Origin: Symbiodinium natans
Lineage: Eukaryota > Sar > Dinophyceae > Suessiales > Symbiodiniaceae
Assembly: GCA_905221605.1 (NCBI GenBank)
Contig: CAJNDS010002610.1
Coordinates: 62,001-126,000, forward strand
DNA length: 64,000 nucleotides
Reading direction: 5' to 3'
Part shown: positions 1 to 12,400 of the stretch, one piece after another
Numbering within the stretch: position 1 is the first letter of the stretch
Layout: the number at the start of each line of letters is the position of its first letter
Program-made: the position numbers and the translations under genes
Notes under the pieces: model-generated
Told to the model about the DNA's origin: nothing
Database searches by the model: none
The model's input: only the letters and a program-made list of their open reading frames with translations

Positions 1-3000
1 CACAAGCCTCGAATGACTTGGATGAAAAATGCTAGATGAGCAAAACCTACACCTAGATCGAAATATCCTCTAGGAGAAAGGAATTGCCTTGGCAAAGAGC
101 TGAGTACGCTGCCTTGCTTCTCAGCCTCGGTACATCTGTCTGGTCCAGACTTTAAAACTGCGAATATGTTCAGCCGCTACATCCACTAGGACTCAGCAGC
201 CTCGACACACCTGCGACCCCGAAGCCATCTTCTGAAGCAAAACTGAGCAAAGCTACACAATCCCCCCCTCCCCCAGGCTATCCAAAGCCTCAGTCAAAAG
301 AAACACAAATCGCCGGGCTGCTGCTTTTGCCTTGCTTTGCGCGCTTTGCCCCTGTCGAAATTCAGGGCAAAGACATGCAAAGACCCCTGGGAACAGCCGC
401 CCACTCCTCGACAGGTCAATGATTTGATTGAACGTCGAACAATCCAAAGGGCTCAGACCAGGGGTCAAAGGCAGGAAAGTACAAAGTATGGAGGCTGCAG
501 CGTGAAGGCAATCCGCGGCCTGGGTCTTAAGCCGACTCGTCGGGAGCCAAAGCCTTGCGATGAATCGGTCTCCAGGAGGCACACCGCTGATCATGAGAGG
601 GCCCTGCGACCCCCCCTCTCCCCCGCATCACCGTCGAAACGCTCGTACATCTTCTAGTGAAGGTTCCGATACTGCAAAGGTCCCTGCTGCGGTGGCCCCG
701 TGGATGGCGGGGGCTTTGGAGTTGGCTCCAGTGTCCTGCGCCGCATCTACAACGGTGAGGGGCAGCACTTAAGGGGTCTGGAGGCATCGCAGCCCCGACC
801 CAGGCCCGCCCCAGAGACAATTTCCAGAGTGGTAGAAATCATCACATGATCTCGAAAAGTTGGCCCTCAGCTGCACTCGGGTGTAGGCACAAATCTGAGG
901 TCGCGGCTCCAAAGTGGAGTAGGGTTGCTTCATGGACCTCACCTCATGAGAAAAAAGGTAGAGAGCTTAGGGCATATAACGGACCAGGAGATCTGATATA
1001 GAAGAGGTCCAAAGGGGAAGAGCTCTCCCCATGCAATCAGGGCCCCGGCCCACTCTGTGGTGTCCCTGGGCTCCAGGGCCTTTCGCAGCTCCAAGGGCCC
1101 GGTATGGATGCGGACCTCGCGCTTCGCAGCTCTGTGTTGGGGGTTGTGATGCTCCAATGGGGGGTCCAGCAACGACTTACGTGGAGGAGTCGGCGCTTTA
1201 GCCGCTTTAGCCGCTTTAGCCTCAAGACGTGGGATGCTGAAGGCACGGGATTCCTTGGAGTTTACAAGTCTGGCGCCTGTGGAGCCGGTTTTGGTGAAGG
1301 ACTGACTCCCGAAGCCCTGAGTCCGTACTGTGCCATGTTTCCACATGTTGTTCCTTAGCTGCGAAGCTAAACAGCCCTGAGCCCAACCAACACACAGAGT
1401 TGAAATATGCTGAAATGCTGTGAAAGTCCTAGGACCTTGGACGTCTCAGCCGCATACTCCACGTGCTTTCGCCGACATCTTGCCATACCTCGTGAATTCT
1501 GAAGCTCTGGGTTGCGTTGGGTTGCGTTGGGTTGCGTTGGGGCTACCTGTTGTGGGTCCGTTATTTGGCCGCGAGGTCTTTGCGATTTCTTTCTTCGTTG
1601 TTTTTTTTCATTTTTTTTTGGGGGGGGGGGGGGGCTGTTGGCTCCACCTACAGAACCACGCTGGCAAGCCAGCTGTTTCCGTGAGACCCAGCAGTTTCAG
1701 TGATTTTTGAGTGAGGGCAAAAGCTCAGGAGCTCAGCAGGGTCTTCAGCTTGGCCTCAGGCGTGTCGCGCACTTCGACAATCTTGGCGGCGAGCAAGGGC
1801 CTGCTGCCTCGACAGAAGGGCTGGGTGCGCCAAGCGCTGCACCCCCGGAAGCACTGGGAACAAAAACCCAAACATACTTTTTCATCCCATACGTTTTAAT
1901 CCCGGCGATCGAGCAAATCTCACAAACCAAGGTCGCGGCTTGCGCCCCCTCTGTGGTTGCCCTGCGGTGCGCACGGGTCAAGCGTTGCTGGCTCTAGGCT
2001 TTGTCCGCTCAGGTTGACAGTTTCGATGAGTCGCAAAAGGACGTGCCAGGCCGTGAAGCCTGCTTTGCAAAGTAGCTTTCGGGCATGCTTTTTGCGTCTA
2101 TCCTCCTCCACAACCCAGAGCGTAAACTCTGAGTAAAGCCCTGGAGCTTTCGGCGTAGGACGGTTAGGGACCCGTAGAGGCGATGCCTCCACAAACCGGG
2201 AGTTGCGGACGGTCCTTTCGAGGAGGCGGTTGTTTAGGTTGCGTAATGCTGCGCCTTAAAGCCTTTCATGGTCAAAGCTCCCGAAAAGGGCTCAAGGATG
2301 CTTTCGTGAAAGGAACCCACAAGGTCCCCCCCCCCCCCACAACCCAAGTCACGGACCGGCCTTGGAGCTTTGCTCCTCCCACAAGGCTGCGATGAGGCTC
2401 AAAGCTGAGGACTTCGGATTTCGGCTGGGTCTGGGGCGGGGCTCTTGCAGTACCGCTTTCTACTGCGGCTCGCATACATTAGTCCCTAGACCGACAAAGG
2501 AATTGAGTCCCCCCTAAACCCGACCGAAAGGAAACTCTCAAACTCCTGAATCGGGGTACCGGGGTACCTCCTGAACTTCAGCCGAGAACCCTCAGATGAA
2601 CTCTCCAAGTGCACTTCACTCCAAGCAGAGAAGTGCTCTCGGATTTTTTGTTTGCGGTCCTTGGAGTCCTTGGAGTCCTTGGAGTCCTTGCTCGCTTTGG
2701 ACCTTACACGCCAAAAGCAGCCCAAGCGCTTTCCAAGCTTTCCCAGAAAAACGCTGAGGAGTTTCGGCTGTTTTTTTGCCTAAGCATGTTTCGCGGACTT
2801 CGGCGCGTCCTCAAAACATGTGAGGCAGGGCTACTAGGGCTTCGGGGATCAGCCCTTGGAGGGTTCGCAGCATAGGGGGCAGGAATGTGCGTTCGGGTTC
2901 GGGCGCCTGGTTCAAGTGGGCAGAAGCCCTGCCTGCTACGCGCGCACGAAGCCTGCTGTCTATCCCGGTTGTGCGCAGAGTGCAGGTAGCCTACTCGCCC

Positions 3001-3350
3001 AGCACGCAGGAAGACAGTGTTTCAAAAGCCGAAGGCTTTGTTATAAAAAACTGACGTGGCATTTATATAGGGTCACAACCATCCTTTCCGGATCCTGTTT
3101 CAAGAGCGTCTTCAACTAGCGTTTCGGCCCCGTGTCCCTAAACTCCGATATACATATGGTCCCCACCCATGGGCCAACCGCGACTGTGCAAGCTCCTGGA
3201 TGCACTGCATGTTCTGATGTTTTCCCTGTTGTTCGTTTGTGAGGTATAAAGGTTTAAAGCCAAGCATCGCTAAAAAAGAACACACATTCAAAGGCCCGGC
3301 CATACCCCTTCTCCAGTCAAAAACATCCAAAGACCCACATACTCAAGAAA
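1..3350. other. Unique sequence without a firm gene
   Basis: I find no recognisable protein family here. Short open frames exist on both strands, but none has a domain motif. The stretch holds small 9-10-bp minisatellites (GCTTTAGCC about 1195-1222, GGTTGCGTTG about 1508-1543, CTTGGAGTC about 2657-2690) and a 15-G run at 1620-1634. One minus-strand coding-like stretch at about 1999-2128 is listed separately. Confidence 0.5.
1999..2128 (-). CDS. Possible exon, unrecognised
   Basis: Reading the minus strand from an acceptor-like CTCAG at 2129-2133 gives an open, charged and helix-prone peptide containing WVVEEDRRKKHARKL and later LLRLIETVNLSG. Amino-acid composition looks protein-like rather than repeat-derived. 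There is no family match that I know, no clear donor, and the base after the acceptor is A rather than the G seen in the SDR gene of this window. It may be a chance frame. Confidence 0.2.
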
Positions 3351-3360
3351 TGCAAAAACA

Positions 3361-3384
3361 CCTATATATATATATATATATATA
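3361..3384. repeat. (TA)n microsatellite
   Basis: Uninterrupted TA dinucleotides lie in otherwise mixed sequence. A second TA tract at about 3747-3775 immediately precedes a dispersed repeat end (see 3768-3806). Confidence 0.9.
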
Positions 3385-3767
3385 AAGCCCAAAAACCCAA
3401 ACTTTTCCGGGAGATCCTCCGGCAAGGTTTGGATTATTGGATTTGCCGAAAACACGAACTACTACACTGAAAGCAGCAACTTAACACGCGCAACTCTCTG
3501 ATTGCATTCTGGGGCAATTCCCCTGTCTTCTCTAAGAACAACCGTGCGCTGATGCAATGTGGTAAATGCCTGTAGTCAAGAGCCAGCCGCTCGTTGATGG
3601 GTTCATGGATTAATGGTGACTGGGGTTTATCCCATTCACAGGGCCAAAAGGATTGGGTTAGTTGGTTACATGGGTTATCGGCTTTAAGTCGTTCATGGGT
3701 TGCTGCCTCTAGCAAGCCGAAGGAAAATGCAGATAACCGGGTACCTATATATATATATGTATATATA

Positions 3768-3806
3768 TATATATGAGAGAGCAACCTTTCGGGTCTATTT
3801 AGCTCC
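3768..3806 (+). repeat. (TA)n-linked dispersed repeat end, copy 1
   Basis: After a TA tract comes ATGAGAGAGCAACCTTTCGG and then GTCTATTTAGC. The same roughly 31-bp sequence, again directly after TA dinucleotides, occurs at about 10750 on the plus strand and at about 13807-13840 on the minus strand. By eye, 25 of 31 positions match between this copy and the minus-strand copy. It may be the end of a transposable element that targets TA tracts. Confidence 0.6.
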
Positions 3807-4410
3807 TTCCTTTGTTTTAATAAGTGAAATTAAATTAAAATATTTAAATTATTTAAATTATTCAATTGACTCCCATTAAATAATTTAAAAAATTTAAATA
3901 ATTTATATAAGCAAAATTATTTAAATTATTTAATTTATTTAATTGCCTCCCATTAAATAATTTAAATAACTAAAATAATTTAAATAAGCAAAATTATTTA
4001 AATTATTTAATTTATTTAATTGACCCCGATTAAACAATTTAAATAATTTAAATAATTTAAATAAGCAAAATTAATTAAATTATTTAATTTATTTAATTGA
4101 CCCCTATTAAAGAAATTAAATAATTTAAATAATTTCTGGCTGGTCTGGAAAGTTTCCTGAATTAAATTTATTTAAATTATTTAATTTATTTAAATTATTT
4201 AAAGTATTTAATTGACCCCTATTAAAAAAATTAAATAATTAAAATAATTTAAATAAGCAAAAATTATTTAAATTATTTAATTGACTCCAATTAAACAATT
4301 TAAATAATTAAAACAATTTAAATAAGCAAAATTATTTAAATTACTTAATTTATTTAATTGACCTCTATTAAATAAATTTAAATAATTTAAATAATTTACA
4401 TAATTTAAAT

Positions 4411-4568
4411 AAATTTAATTCCGGGAACTTTCCAGACCAACCAGCAAAACAATTAAATAATTTAAATCCGACAGCTCAATTAAATGATTTAATTAAACTG
4501 CGGGATTTAAAATTATTTTATTGATTTTTTTTTCTGGCTGGTCTGGAAAGTTTCCTGAATTAAATTTA
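4411..4568. repeat. Inverted-arm module copy 1 in AT satellite
   Basis: A roughly 158-bp module. The left arm reads TTCCGGGAACTTTCCAGACC and continues AACCAGC. A core containing ATCCGACAGCTCAATTAAAT and AACTGCGGGATTT follows, then a right arm CTGGCTGGTCTGGAAAGTTT. The arms are reverse complements of each other with a few mismatches. Further full copies lie at about 4893-5050, 5393-5550 and 6138-6294. A lone right arm is at 4132-4171 and a degraded left arm at 6528-6575. Confidence 0.85.
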
Positions 4569-4892
4569 TTCAAATTATTTAATTTATTTAAATTATTTAA
4601 ATTATTTAATTGACCCCTAGTAAATAATTTAAATAATAAAAATAATTTAAATAAGCAAAAATTATTTAAATTATTTAAATTATTTAATTGACTCCCATTA
4701 AATAATTTAAATAATTGAAATAATTTAAATAAGCAAAATTATTTAAATTATTTAATTTATTTAACTGCCTCCCATTAAATAATTTAAATAATTTAAATAA
4801 TTTAAATAAGCAAAATTATTTAAATTATTTAATTTATTTAATTGACCCCTATTAAATAATTTAAATAATTTAAATAATTTAAATAATTTAAA

Positions 4893-5050
4893 TAAATTTA
4901 ATTCCGGGAACTTTCCAGGCCAACCAGCAAAACAATTAAATAATTTAAATCCGACAGCTCAATTAAATGATTTAATTAAACTGCGGGATTTAAACTATTT
5001 TATTGATTTTTTTTTCTGGCTGGTCTGGAAAGTTTCCTGAATTAAATTTA
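4893..5050. repeat. Inverted-arm module copy 2
   Basis: Same module as at 4411, about 482 bp downstream, with the left arm changed to TTTCCAGGCCAACCAGC. Confidence 0.85.
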
Positions 5051-5392
5051 TTTAAATTATTTAATTTATTTAAATTATTTAAATTATTTAATTGACCCCT
5101 ATTAAATAATTTAAATAATTAAAATAATTTAAATAAGCAAAAATTATTTAAATTATTTAAATTATTTAATTGGCTCCCATTAAATAATTTAAATAATTAA
5201 AATAATTTAAATAAGCAAAATTATTTAAATTATTTAATTTATTTAATTGCCTCCCATTAAATAATTTAAATAATTTAAACAATTTAAATAAGCAAAATTA
5301 TTTAAATTATTTAATTTATTTAATTGACCCCTATTAAATAATTGAAATAATTTAAATAATTTAAATAATTTAAATAATTTAAATAATTTAAA

Positions 5393-5550
5393 TAAATTTA
5401 ATTCCGGGAACTTTCCAGGCCAACCAGCAAAACAATTATATAATTTAAATCCGACAGCTCAATTAAATAATTTAATTAAACTGCGGGATTTAAATTATTT
5501 AATTGTTTTTTTTCTGGCTGGTCTGGAAAGTTTCCTGAATTAACTTTATT
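5393..5550. repeat. Inverted-arm module copy 3
   Basis: Same module, about 500 bp after copy 2. The core has AATTAAATAATTTAATTAAAC where the other copies have ATGATT. Confidence 0.85.
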
Positions 5551-6137
5551 TAAATTATTTAATTTATTTAAATTATTTAAATTATTTAATTGATCCCTAT
5601 TAAATAATTTAAATAATTAAAATAATTTAAATAAGCAAAAAAGGATTTAAATTATTTAAATTATTTAAATTATTTAAAATTATTTAATTGACTCCCATTA
5701 AATAATTTAAATAAATAAAATAATTTAAATACGCAAAATTTTTAAATTTTCTAATTTATTTAATTGCCTCCCATTAAATAATTTAAATAATTAAAATAAT
5801 TTAAATAAGCAAAATTATTTAAATTATTTAATTTACTTAATTGCCTCCCATTAAATAATTTAAATAATTTACATAATTTAAATAAGCAAAATTCTTTAAA
5901 TTATTTACTTCATTTAATTGACCCCTATTAAATAATTTAAATAATTTAAATAATTTAAATAATTTAAATAATTTAAATAATTTAAATAATTTAAATAATT
6001 TAAATAATTTAAATAATTTAAATAAGCAAAATTATTTAAATTATTTAATTTTGATTAATTGACCCCTATTAAATAATTTAAATAATTTAAATAATTTAAA
6101 TATTTTAAATAATTTAAATAATTTAAATAATTTAAAT

Positions 6138-6294
6138 AAATTTAATTCCGGGAACTTTCCAGGCCAACCAGCAAAGCAATTAAATAATTTAAATCCGACA
6201 GCTCAATTAAATGATTTAATTAAACTGCGGGATTTAAATTATTTAATTGATTTTTTTTCTGGCTGGTCTGGAAAGTTTCCTGAATTAAATTTAT
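6138..6294. repeat. Inverted-arm module copy 4
   Basis: Same module, about 745 bp after copy 3. The longer spacing comes from expansion of the 9-mer between copies. Confidence 0.85.
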
Positions 6295-6574
6295 TTAAAT
6301 TATTTAATTTATTTAAATTATTTAAATTATTTAATTGACCCCTATTAAATAATTTAAATAATTAAAATAATTTAAATAAGCAAAAATAATTTAAATTATT
6401 TAAATTATTTAATTGCCTCCCATTAAATAATTTAAATAATTTAAATAATTTAAATAAGCAAGATTATTTAAATTATTTATTTTATTTAATTGACCCAATT
6501 AGATAATTTAAATAATTTAAATAATTTAAATAAATTTAATTCTGGGGCCTTTCCAGACCAGTCACCAGACCCCT

Positions 6575-7150
<576 letters not shown>

Positions 7151-7316
7151 TCTCACCATCCAAAAAGAGTTTAAACAAAAAAAACGTTTTTCTCTTCACC
7201 AACCCTCCCCCATCCCTCTCCACCATCAAACGCCCTCACCATGCCTACTCCCCCAGCTCACTTTTCACTCCCTCACGTTCTCAACCGCTTCCACACATTA
7301 ATCAGCTGCTTTACCC

Positions 7317-7665
7317 TATCATCTTCTTATCATCTTTTATCATATTTTATCATCTCTCATATTATCTCTTTTTATTATCTTCCATCATGTTTAATCATCT
7401 TCATATGCTTTTCTTATCATCTTCATATCATCTTTTTATCAGCCTTTTATCATCTTTTTTGTCATCTTTTATCATCTTTTAATCGGGTCAAAATTCGGGA
7501 TCTCATTTGGAAAGCATCCTTATCTGAATCATCTTCTATCGTTATCATCCTTTATCATTTTTTATCATCTTTTTATCACCTTTTATCACCTTTTATCATC
7601 TTTTATCATCTTTTATCATCTTTATCATCTTTTATCATCTTTTACCATATTCATATAATAGTCTT
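7317..7665 (+). repeat. TTATCATCTTT minisatellite
   Basis: Degenerate tandem copies of TTATCATCTTT (11 bp, varying 10-12). They are interrupted once at about 7479-7545 by a unique-looking insert containing GGGTCAAAATTCGGGATC. Confidence 0.9.
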
Positions 7666-7740
7666 ATAATCGTTTTGTAGTCTTTTCTATTTTTTCGTAA
7701 TCTTTAAGATCCTGTGGTCTCTAGGTAGTTAATTTTTTTG

Positions 7741-8490
7741 GAGTGGTTCTAAGTCTTGCTTATCGGGGGGTAAGTGTTCGTAAGTTTCAAGAAGCAAATA
7801 TATATATATATATATGTGTAACACTGAATTTCAAACCCCCTTAAACCCTTAAAGGCTGCGTATGTGGGGTGGTTCTAAGTCTTGCTTATCGGGGGGTAAG
7901 TGTTCGTAAGTTTCAAGAAGCAAATATATATGCAACACTGAATTTTAAACCCCCTTGAACCCTTAAAGGCTGCGTATGTGGGGTGGTTCTAAGTCTTGCT
8001 TATCGGGGGGTAAGTGTTCGTAAGTTTCAAGAAGCAAATATATATGTAACACTGAATTTTAAACCCCCTTAACCCTTAAAGGCTGCGTATGTGGGGTGGT
8101 TCTAAGTCTTGCTTATCGGGGGGTAAGTGTTCGTAAATTTCAAGAAGCAAATATATATGTAACACTGAATTTTAAACCCCCTTAAACCCTTAAAGGCTGC
8201 GTATGTGGGGTGGTTCTAAGTCTTGCTTATCGGGGGGTAAGTGTTCGTAAGTTTCAAGAAGCAAATATATATGTAACACTGAATTTTAAACCCCCTTAAA
8301 CCCTTAAAGGCTGCGTATGTGGGGTGGTTCTAAGTCTTGCTTATCGGGGGGTAAGTGTTCGTAAATTTCAAGAAGCAAATATATATGTAACCCTGAATTT
8401 TAAACCCCCTTAAGCCCTTAAAGGCTGCGTATGTGGGGTGGTTCTAAGTCTTGCTTATCGGGGGGTAAGTGTTCGTAAATTTCAAGAAGC
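7741..8490 (+). repeat. 114-bp tandem repeat, seven copies
   Basis: The phrase GGTTCTAAGTCTTGCTTATC starts near 7745, 7871, 7985, 8097, 8212, 8326 and 8440, giving a period of about 112-126 and mostly 114. Each unit contains AAGCAAATATATATGTAAC and AAACCCCCTTAAACCCTTAA; the latter resembles a degenerate telomere heptad pair. The first unit carries an expanded TA tract. Copies are nearly identical, so the expansion is recent. Confidence 0.95.
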
Positions 8491-8609
8491 TGTGAGGGTT
8501 CCAGGTCTTGCTTGTCGCGGCCACCCCCACTCGGTCCTCAACAGGGGGACTCTCCAGGCTTTCGGCAAGACACCCCCGAAGCCTGAAACCCGAAATTCCC
8601 AAATGTCCA

Positions 8610-10660
8610 TGCACTAAAGTCACAAATCGCAAGCAGTGTCCCCCGTAGTTTTTGTCGAAACAGCCTTCTCCGAACTCATAAATCGCAAGCAGTGTCCCTA
8701 TGCGTTGTTGTTGCGCGCAAATATCCAAAATCACAAATCGCAAGCAGGGTCCCCATAAGATGTTGCTGTAAGATTATCTACAAAATTCATAAATCGCAAG
8801 AAGTGTTACCCGTAGTTTTTTTGCGATTATGTACCAAGTTCACAATCACAAGCAGTGTCCGCCCTTAGATGTTTCTGCAAGAGTATGTGCCAAAATCGCA
8901 AATCGCAAGCAGTGTCCCCCGTAGTTTTTTTGTTGAAAGAATATGTACCAAGAACACAAATCGCAAGCAGTGTCCACCCATAGTCCTTTTTGCTGAAAGA
9001 ATATATCCAAAATTCACAAATCGCAAGCAGTGTCACCCTTAGTTCTTTTGCTGTAAGAATATGCTCCCAAGTCACAAATCGCAAGCAGTGTGCCCCATGT
9101 TTTTCCTGTAAGATTATGTACCGAATTGCCAAATCGCAAGCAGTGTCCCCCTTAGCTTTTTCTACAAGAGTGCCAAACTCGCACATGGCAAGCAGTGTCC
9201 CCTGAGAGAAGATGTCCCAAAACCACAAATCGCAAGCAGTGTCCCCCATAGTTTTTGTTGAAAGCGTATTCTGCAAAGTTACATATCGCAAGCAGTGTCC
9301 CCCTTAGTTTCTTTTGCTGCAAGAAGAGGATGTCCCACAATCACAAGTCGCAAGCAGTGTTCCCCTTAGTTTGTTACGGAATGGACATTGAGCAATCGCA
9401 AGCAGTGTCCCCATGAGAATTTGTTGATAGAATTCCAAAATCACAAATCGCAAGCAGCGTCCCCCATAGTTTTTTGCTGAATGAAGAACTATCCAAACTC
9501 CTAAATCGCAAGCAGTGTCCCCCTAATTTTTTTGCTGCAAGAAGATGCCCCAAAATCAAAAACCGCAAGCAGTGTCCCCCTTGGTTTTTGCTGAAAGAAG
9601 ATGTCCCAAAATCACAAATCGCAAGCAGGGTCCCCGCTTAGTTTTTGTTGCTGCAAGAAGATGCCCCCCAAATCACAAATCCCAAGCAGTGTCCACCCAT
9701 AGTCCTTTTTGCTGAAAGAATATATCCCAAATTCACAAATCGCAAGCAGTGTCACCCTTATTTTTTTACTGTAAGGAAAATGGTCCCAAGTCACAAATCG
9801 CAAGCAGTGTGCCCGGCGTGCCCCATATTTTTCCTCTAAGCCTATGTACCAAAACCAAGTCGCAAGCAGTGTCCCTCTTAGTTTTTTCTACAAGAGTATG
9901 TGCCAAACTCGCAAATGGCAAGCAGTGTCCCCTGAAAGAAGATGTCCCAAAATCACAAATCGCAAGCAGTGTCCCCCATATATAGTTTTTGTTGAAGGAG
10001 TATTCTCCAAAGTTACAAATCGCAAGCAGTGTCCCCCTTAGTTTGTTTTTGCTGCAAGAAGAGGATGTCCCACAATCACAAATCGCAAGTAGTGTCCCCC
10101 TTAGTTTGTTACGGAATGTAATGGATACGTCCCCATGAGATTTTGTTGAAAGAATTCCAAAAACACAAATCGCAAGCGATGTCCCCAATAGTTTTTGCTG
10201 AATGAAGAACTATCCAAACTCCTAAATCGCAAACAGTGTCACCCTCAGTTTTCTTGCTGAAAGAGTATGTGCTAAAATCACAAATCGCAAGCCGTGTTCC
10301 CCATTTTTTTTTGCTGAATGAAGAACTATCCAAACTCATAAATCGCAAGCAGTGTCCCCCTTAGTTTTTATGCTGCAAGAAGATGTCCCAAAATCACAAA
10401 TCGCAAGCAGTGTCCCCAATAAGTTTAATCCTGAAAGTATATATGCCAAAATCACAAATCGCAAGCAGTGTCCCCCCTTAGTTTTCTTCTGAATTCACAA
10501 ATCGCAAGCAGTGTCCCCCGTAGTTTTTTTGTTGAAAGAAGATGTCCCAAAATCACAGATCGCCAGCAGTGTCCCCGTTAGTTGCTACGGAATATATCAA
10601 CAATTGACAAGTCGCAAGCAGAGTCCACAAATGTTTTGTTGTAAGAACCTATCCAAAATG
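8610..10660. repeat. About 66-bp repeat family with a 725-bp higher-order period
   Basis: More than 30 copies of a conserved core CAAATCGCAAGCAGTGTCC, followed by CCC(T/G)TAGTTTTTTGCTGAAAG and a variable 20-30 bp. The block at about 8965-9640 is repeated at about 9690-10360 with an offset of 720-730 bp. Examples are the CACCCATAGTCC variant at 8970 and 9693, and the CCCTGA(G/A)AGAAGATG variant at 9200 and 9930. Minus-strand frames give reiterated peptides such as GDTACDL that break at random. No protein is supported. Confidence 0.9.
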
Positions 10661-11639
10661 TCAAATGGCAAAGGCACGTGCGCTACTGTCTCAATGAAAT
10701 TACGTAATTGAGCACATATAGACTAGGAAGTAAAAACATTATATATATATATATATGAACGAGCAGCCTTTCGGTCCATTTCGCTCATGTGTTTTGTTTA
10801 ATGCTGGAGGGCTAGGTGCTGGGTGTTTTCGGGCTGTGGGTTGGCACGAATGGGTAAAAGTCTGAAGCTGCAACGCGAACCCATGAAATGAAACTCGGGC
10901 GGAGTGTTTTCGCTGTTTAGCTTGCCAGCGCCCCTCATCGATCCAAGTGTTATAGATAAATGAAGAACACAAGTTCGAAAAGACATAGGCAAGCAGCGTG
11001 CAAGAACAGCAACGTGAACAGTTATCATGACCACAAAACCACGAATTCGTTTTCAGAATAGCAGTGTAGGATTTTTTGCTCGTGTCATGGATCCATGAGC
11101 AAACCGCATTTTAAATGTAGGCAAGCAGCACGCAAAGAAAACAAAGCAAAGCGAAAGCCAAAAACAACAATGCAAGTCCAAAAGACAAGATAAAATAGGA
11201 CGTCGGATTATTCGGCATGTGCAACTTTAAAGTTTTTTGACAATATACATATACGAGCGTTTGATAGGAATGAAACAAACGCAACGAAAGAGACCCCAAA
11301 AGTCCCGGCTATGTCCCGGCTATTTTGTATAGTGTAGTGTAGTATAGAGTTTCTTGTAGTTTTAGCATTCGTGTTAGTACTATTATTGGTCTTGGTCTTG
11401 GTGCTGGTACCTAGTCTGGCAGCGGTAAAGTATTCGTGTAGTATCAGCATAGTACTCGTATGGTATCGAGGAAAAGTCACAGCGTCCTTGCAAGGGCCTT
11501 GCTTTCGGATCGCGCTAACACAAAATATAATGAACATGAGCAATGCCAGCACTGCTAAGAACGCTATTGATATGAACAGTAAACATGGTGATATTGTTAT
11601 GCGGATTCATTACTTTATACCGTTGCCTGGTGACTAAAT

Positions 11640-12200
11640 GGTTTTCTCATTGTTCTTTGCTTGCACAAGCAAAAATTCTTAGTTCCTATTGATTTAATGT
11701 ACGGTTGCCCAGTGATTCAGTTCCTACGTATTGTGGGTCACAACGCTCCCTACACCATGTGCTTGTATAAAAATATGTACTTGGTTCTCGCAACACTCAT
11801 TGATATCATATACAGTTTCCCAGTGATTTCTTGAGTTTTTCTACTATCCCTATGTGGCGTATGCCACAGCATTCCCTACACCATGTGCTCGTAAATTTAC
11901 CTGGTTCCACACCACATACTGATTTAATATACGGTGGCCTAGTTATTTCATAGTCTTCTCACTGTTCCTATGTGGTGTCGGTCAACAAATGACCTACACC
12001 ATGTGTTTGTGTGACGAAATTTACTTGGTTCCTACAACACTCATTGATGTCATAGAGAGCCCCCGAGTGATTTCTTGCTGTTATCACTATCGCTCTGCGG
12101 CGTGGGCCACAAAGTTCCCTGCACCACGTACTTCTAGAAAAATTATGAGTTTACTTGGTTTCTAAATCACTCATTGGTTTGCACGGTTGCCCGAAAGAGT
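11640..12200 (+). repeat. Degenerate tandem repeat of about 123 bp
   Basis: Four diverged units share CCCTACACCATGTGCTTG-like sequence at about 11746, 11872, 11991 and 12115. Each also has ACTTGGTTCC, ACTCATTGAT and CAGTGATTTC in the same order. Period is 119-126 bp. Divergence between units is high, so the expansion is old. Confidence 0.8.
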
Positions 12201-12400
12201 CTCTAGAATACCAAAACCCAAAGTCTTCCAAAATAAGCCGAAAGGATCACCGGAAAAGCCCTGGAAGGCTTGTGCTAGAGTATTCCAGAATCGCTGAAGC
12301 GCGCAGCCGTAGAGTATCCTCGTAAAGTCCCTAGAGCGCACAAGACCAAACTATGCCCAAAGAGTCACTGGAGTACTAACCGCAAACCATCCTGCAGCTA
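12190..12400 (+). repeat. Degenerate AGAGTATCC minisatellite, copy A
   Basis: A run of phrases such as AGAGTCTCTAGAATACC, AGAGTATTCCAGAATC, AGAGTATCCTCGTAAAGTCC and AGAGTCACTGGAGTAC, spaced roughly 27-35 bp apart. A better-preserved array with the same vocabulary lies at 23515-23880. Confidence 0.5.

Larger units (their letters stand above)
3826..6537. repeat. AT-rich 9-bp satellite array
   Basis: About 2.7 kb built mostly from the 9-mer AAATTATTT or its complement AAATAATTT. It is broken at intervals by short GC-containing motifs such as TTGACCCCTATTAAA, TTGCCTCCCATTAAA and AAATAAGCAAAATTA. Direction flips between the two complements around these motifs, so the array is rich in local palindromes (TTTAAA and ATTTAAAT). 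No open frame of note is present. The same 9-mer builds the array at 52600-55320. Confidence 0.95.

Noticed and set aside
8610-10660. CRISPR array
   Set aside because: The repeats are degenerate and the intervening sequence is itself homologous between units. There is a 725-bp higher-order duplication, no cas genes, and the setting is eukaryotic.
11208-11552. Hydrophobic minus-strand frame that could be organellar
   Set aside because: No organelle protein motif is recognisable. The hydrophobicity follows from local AT-rich composition.
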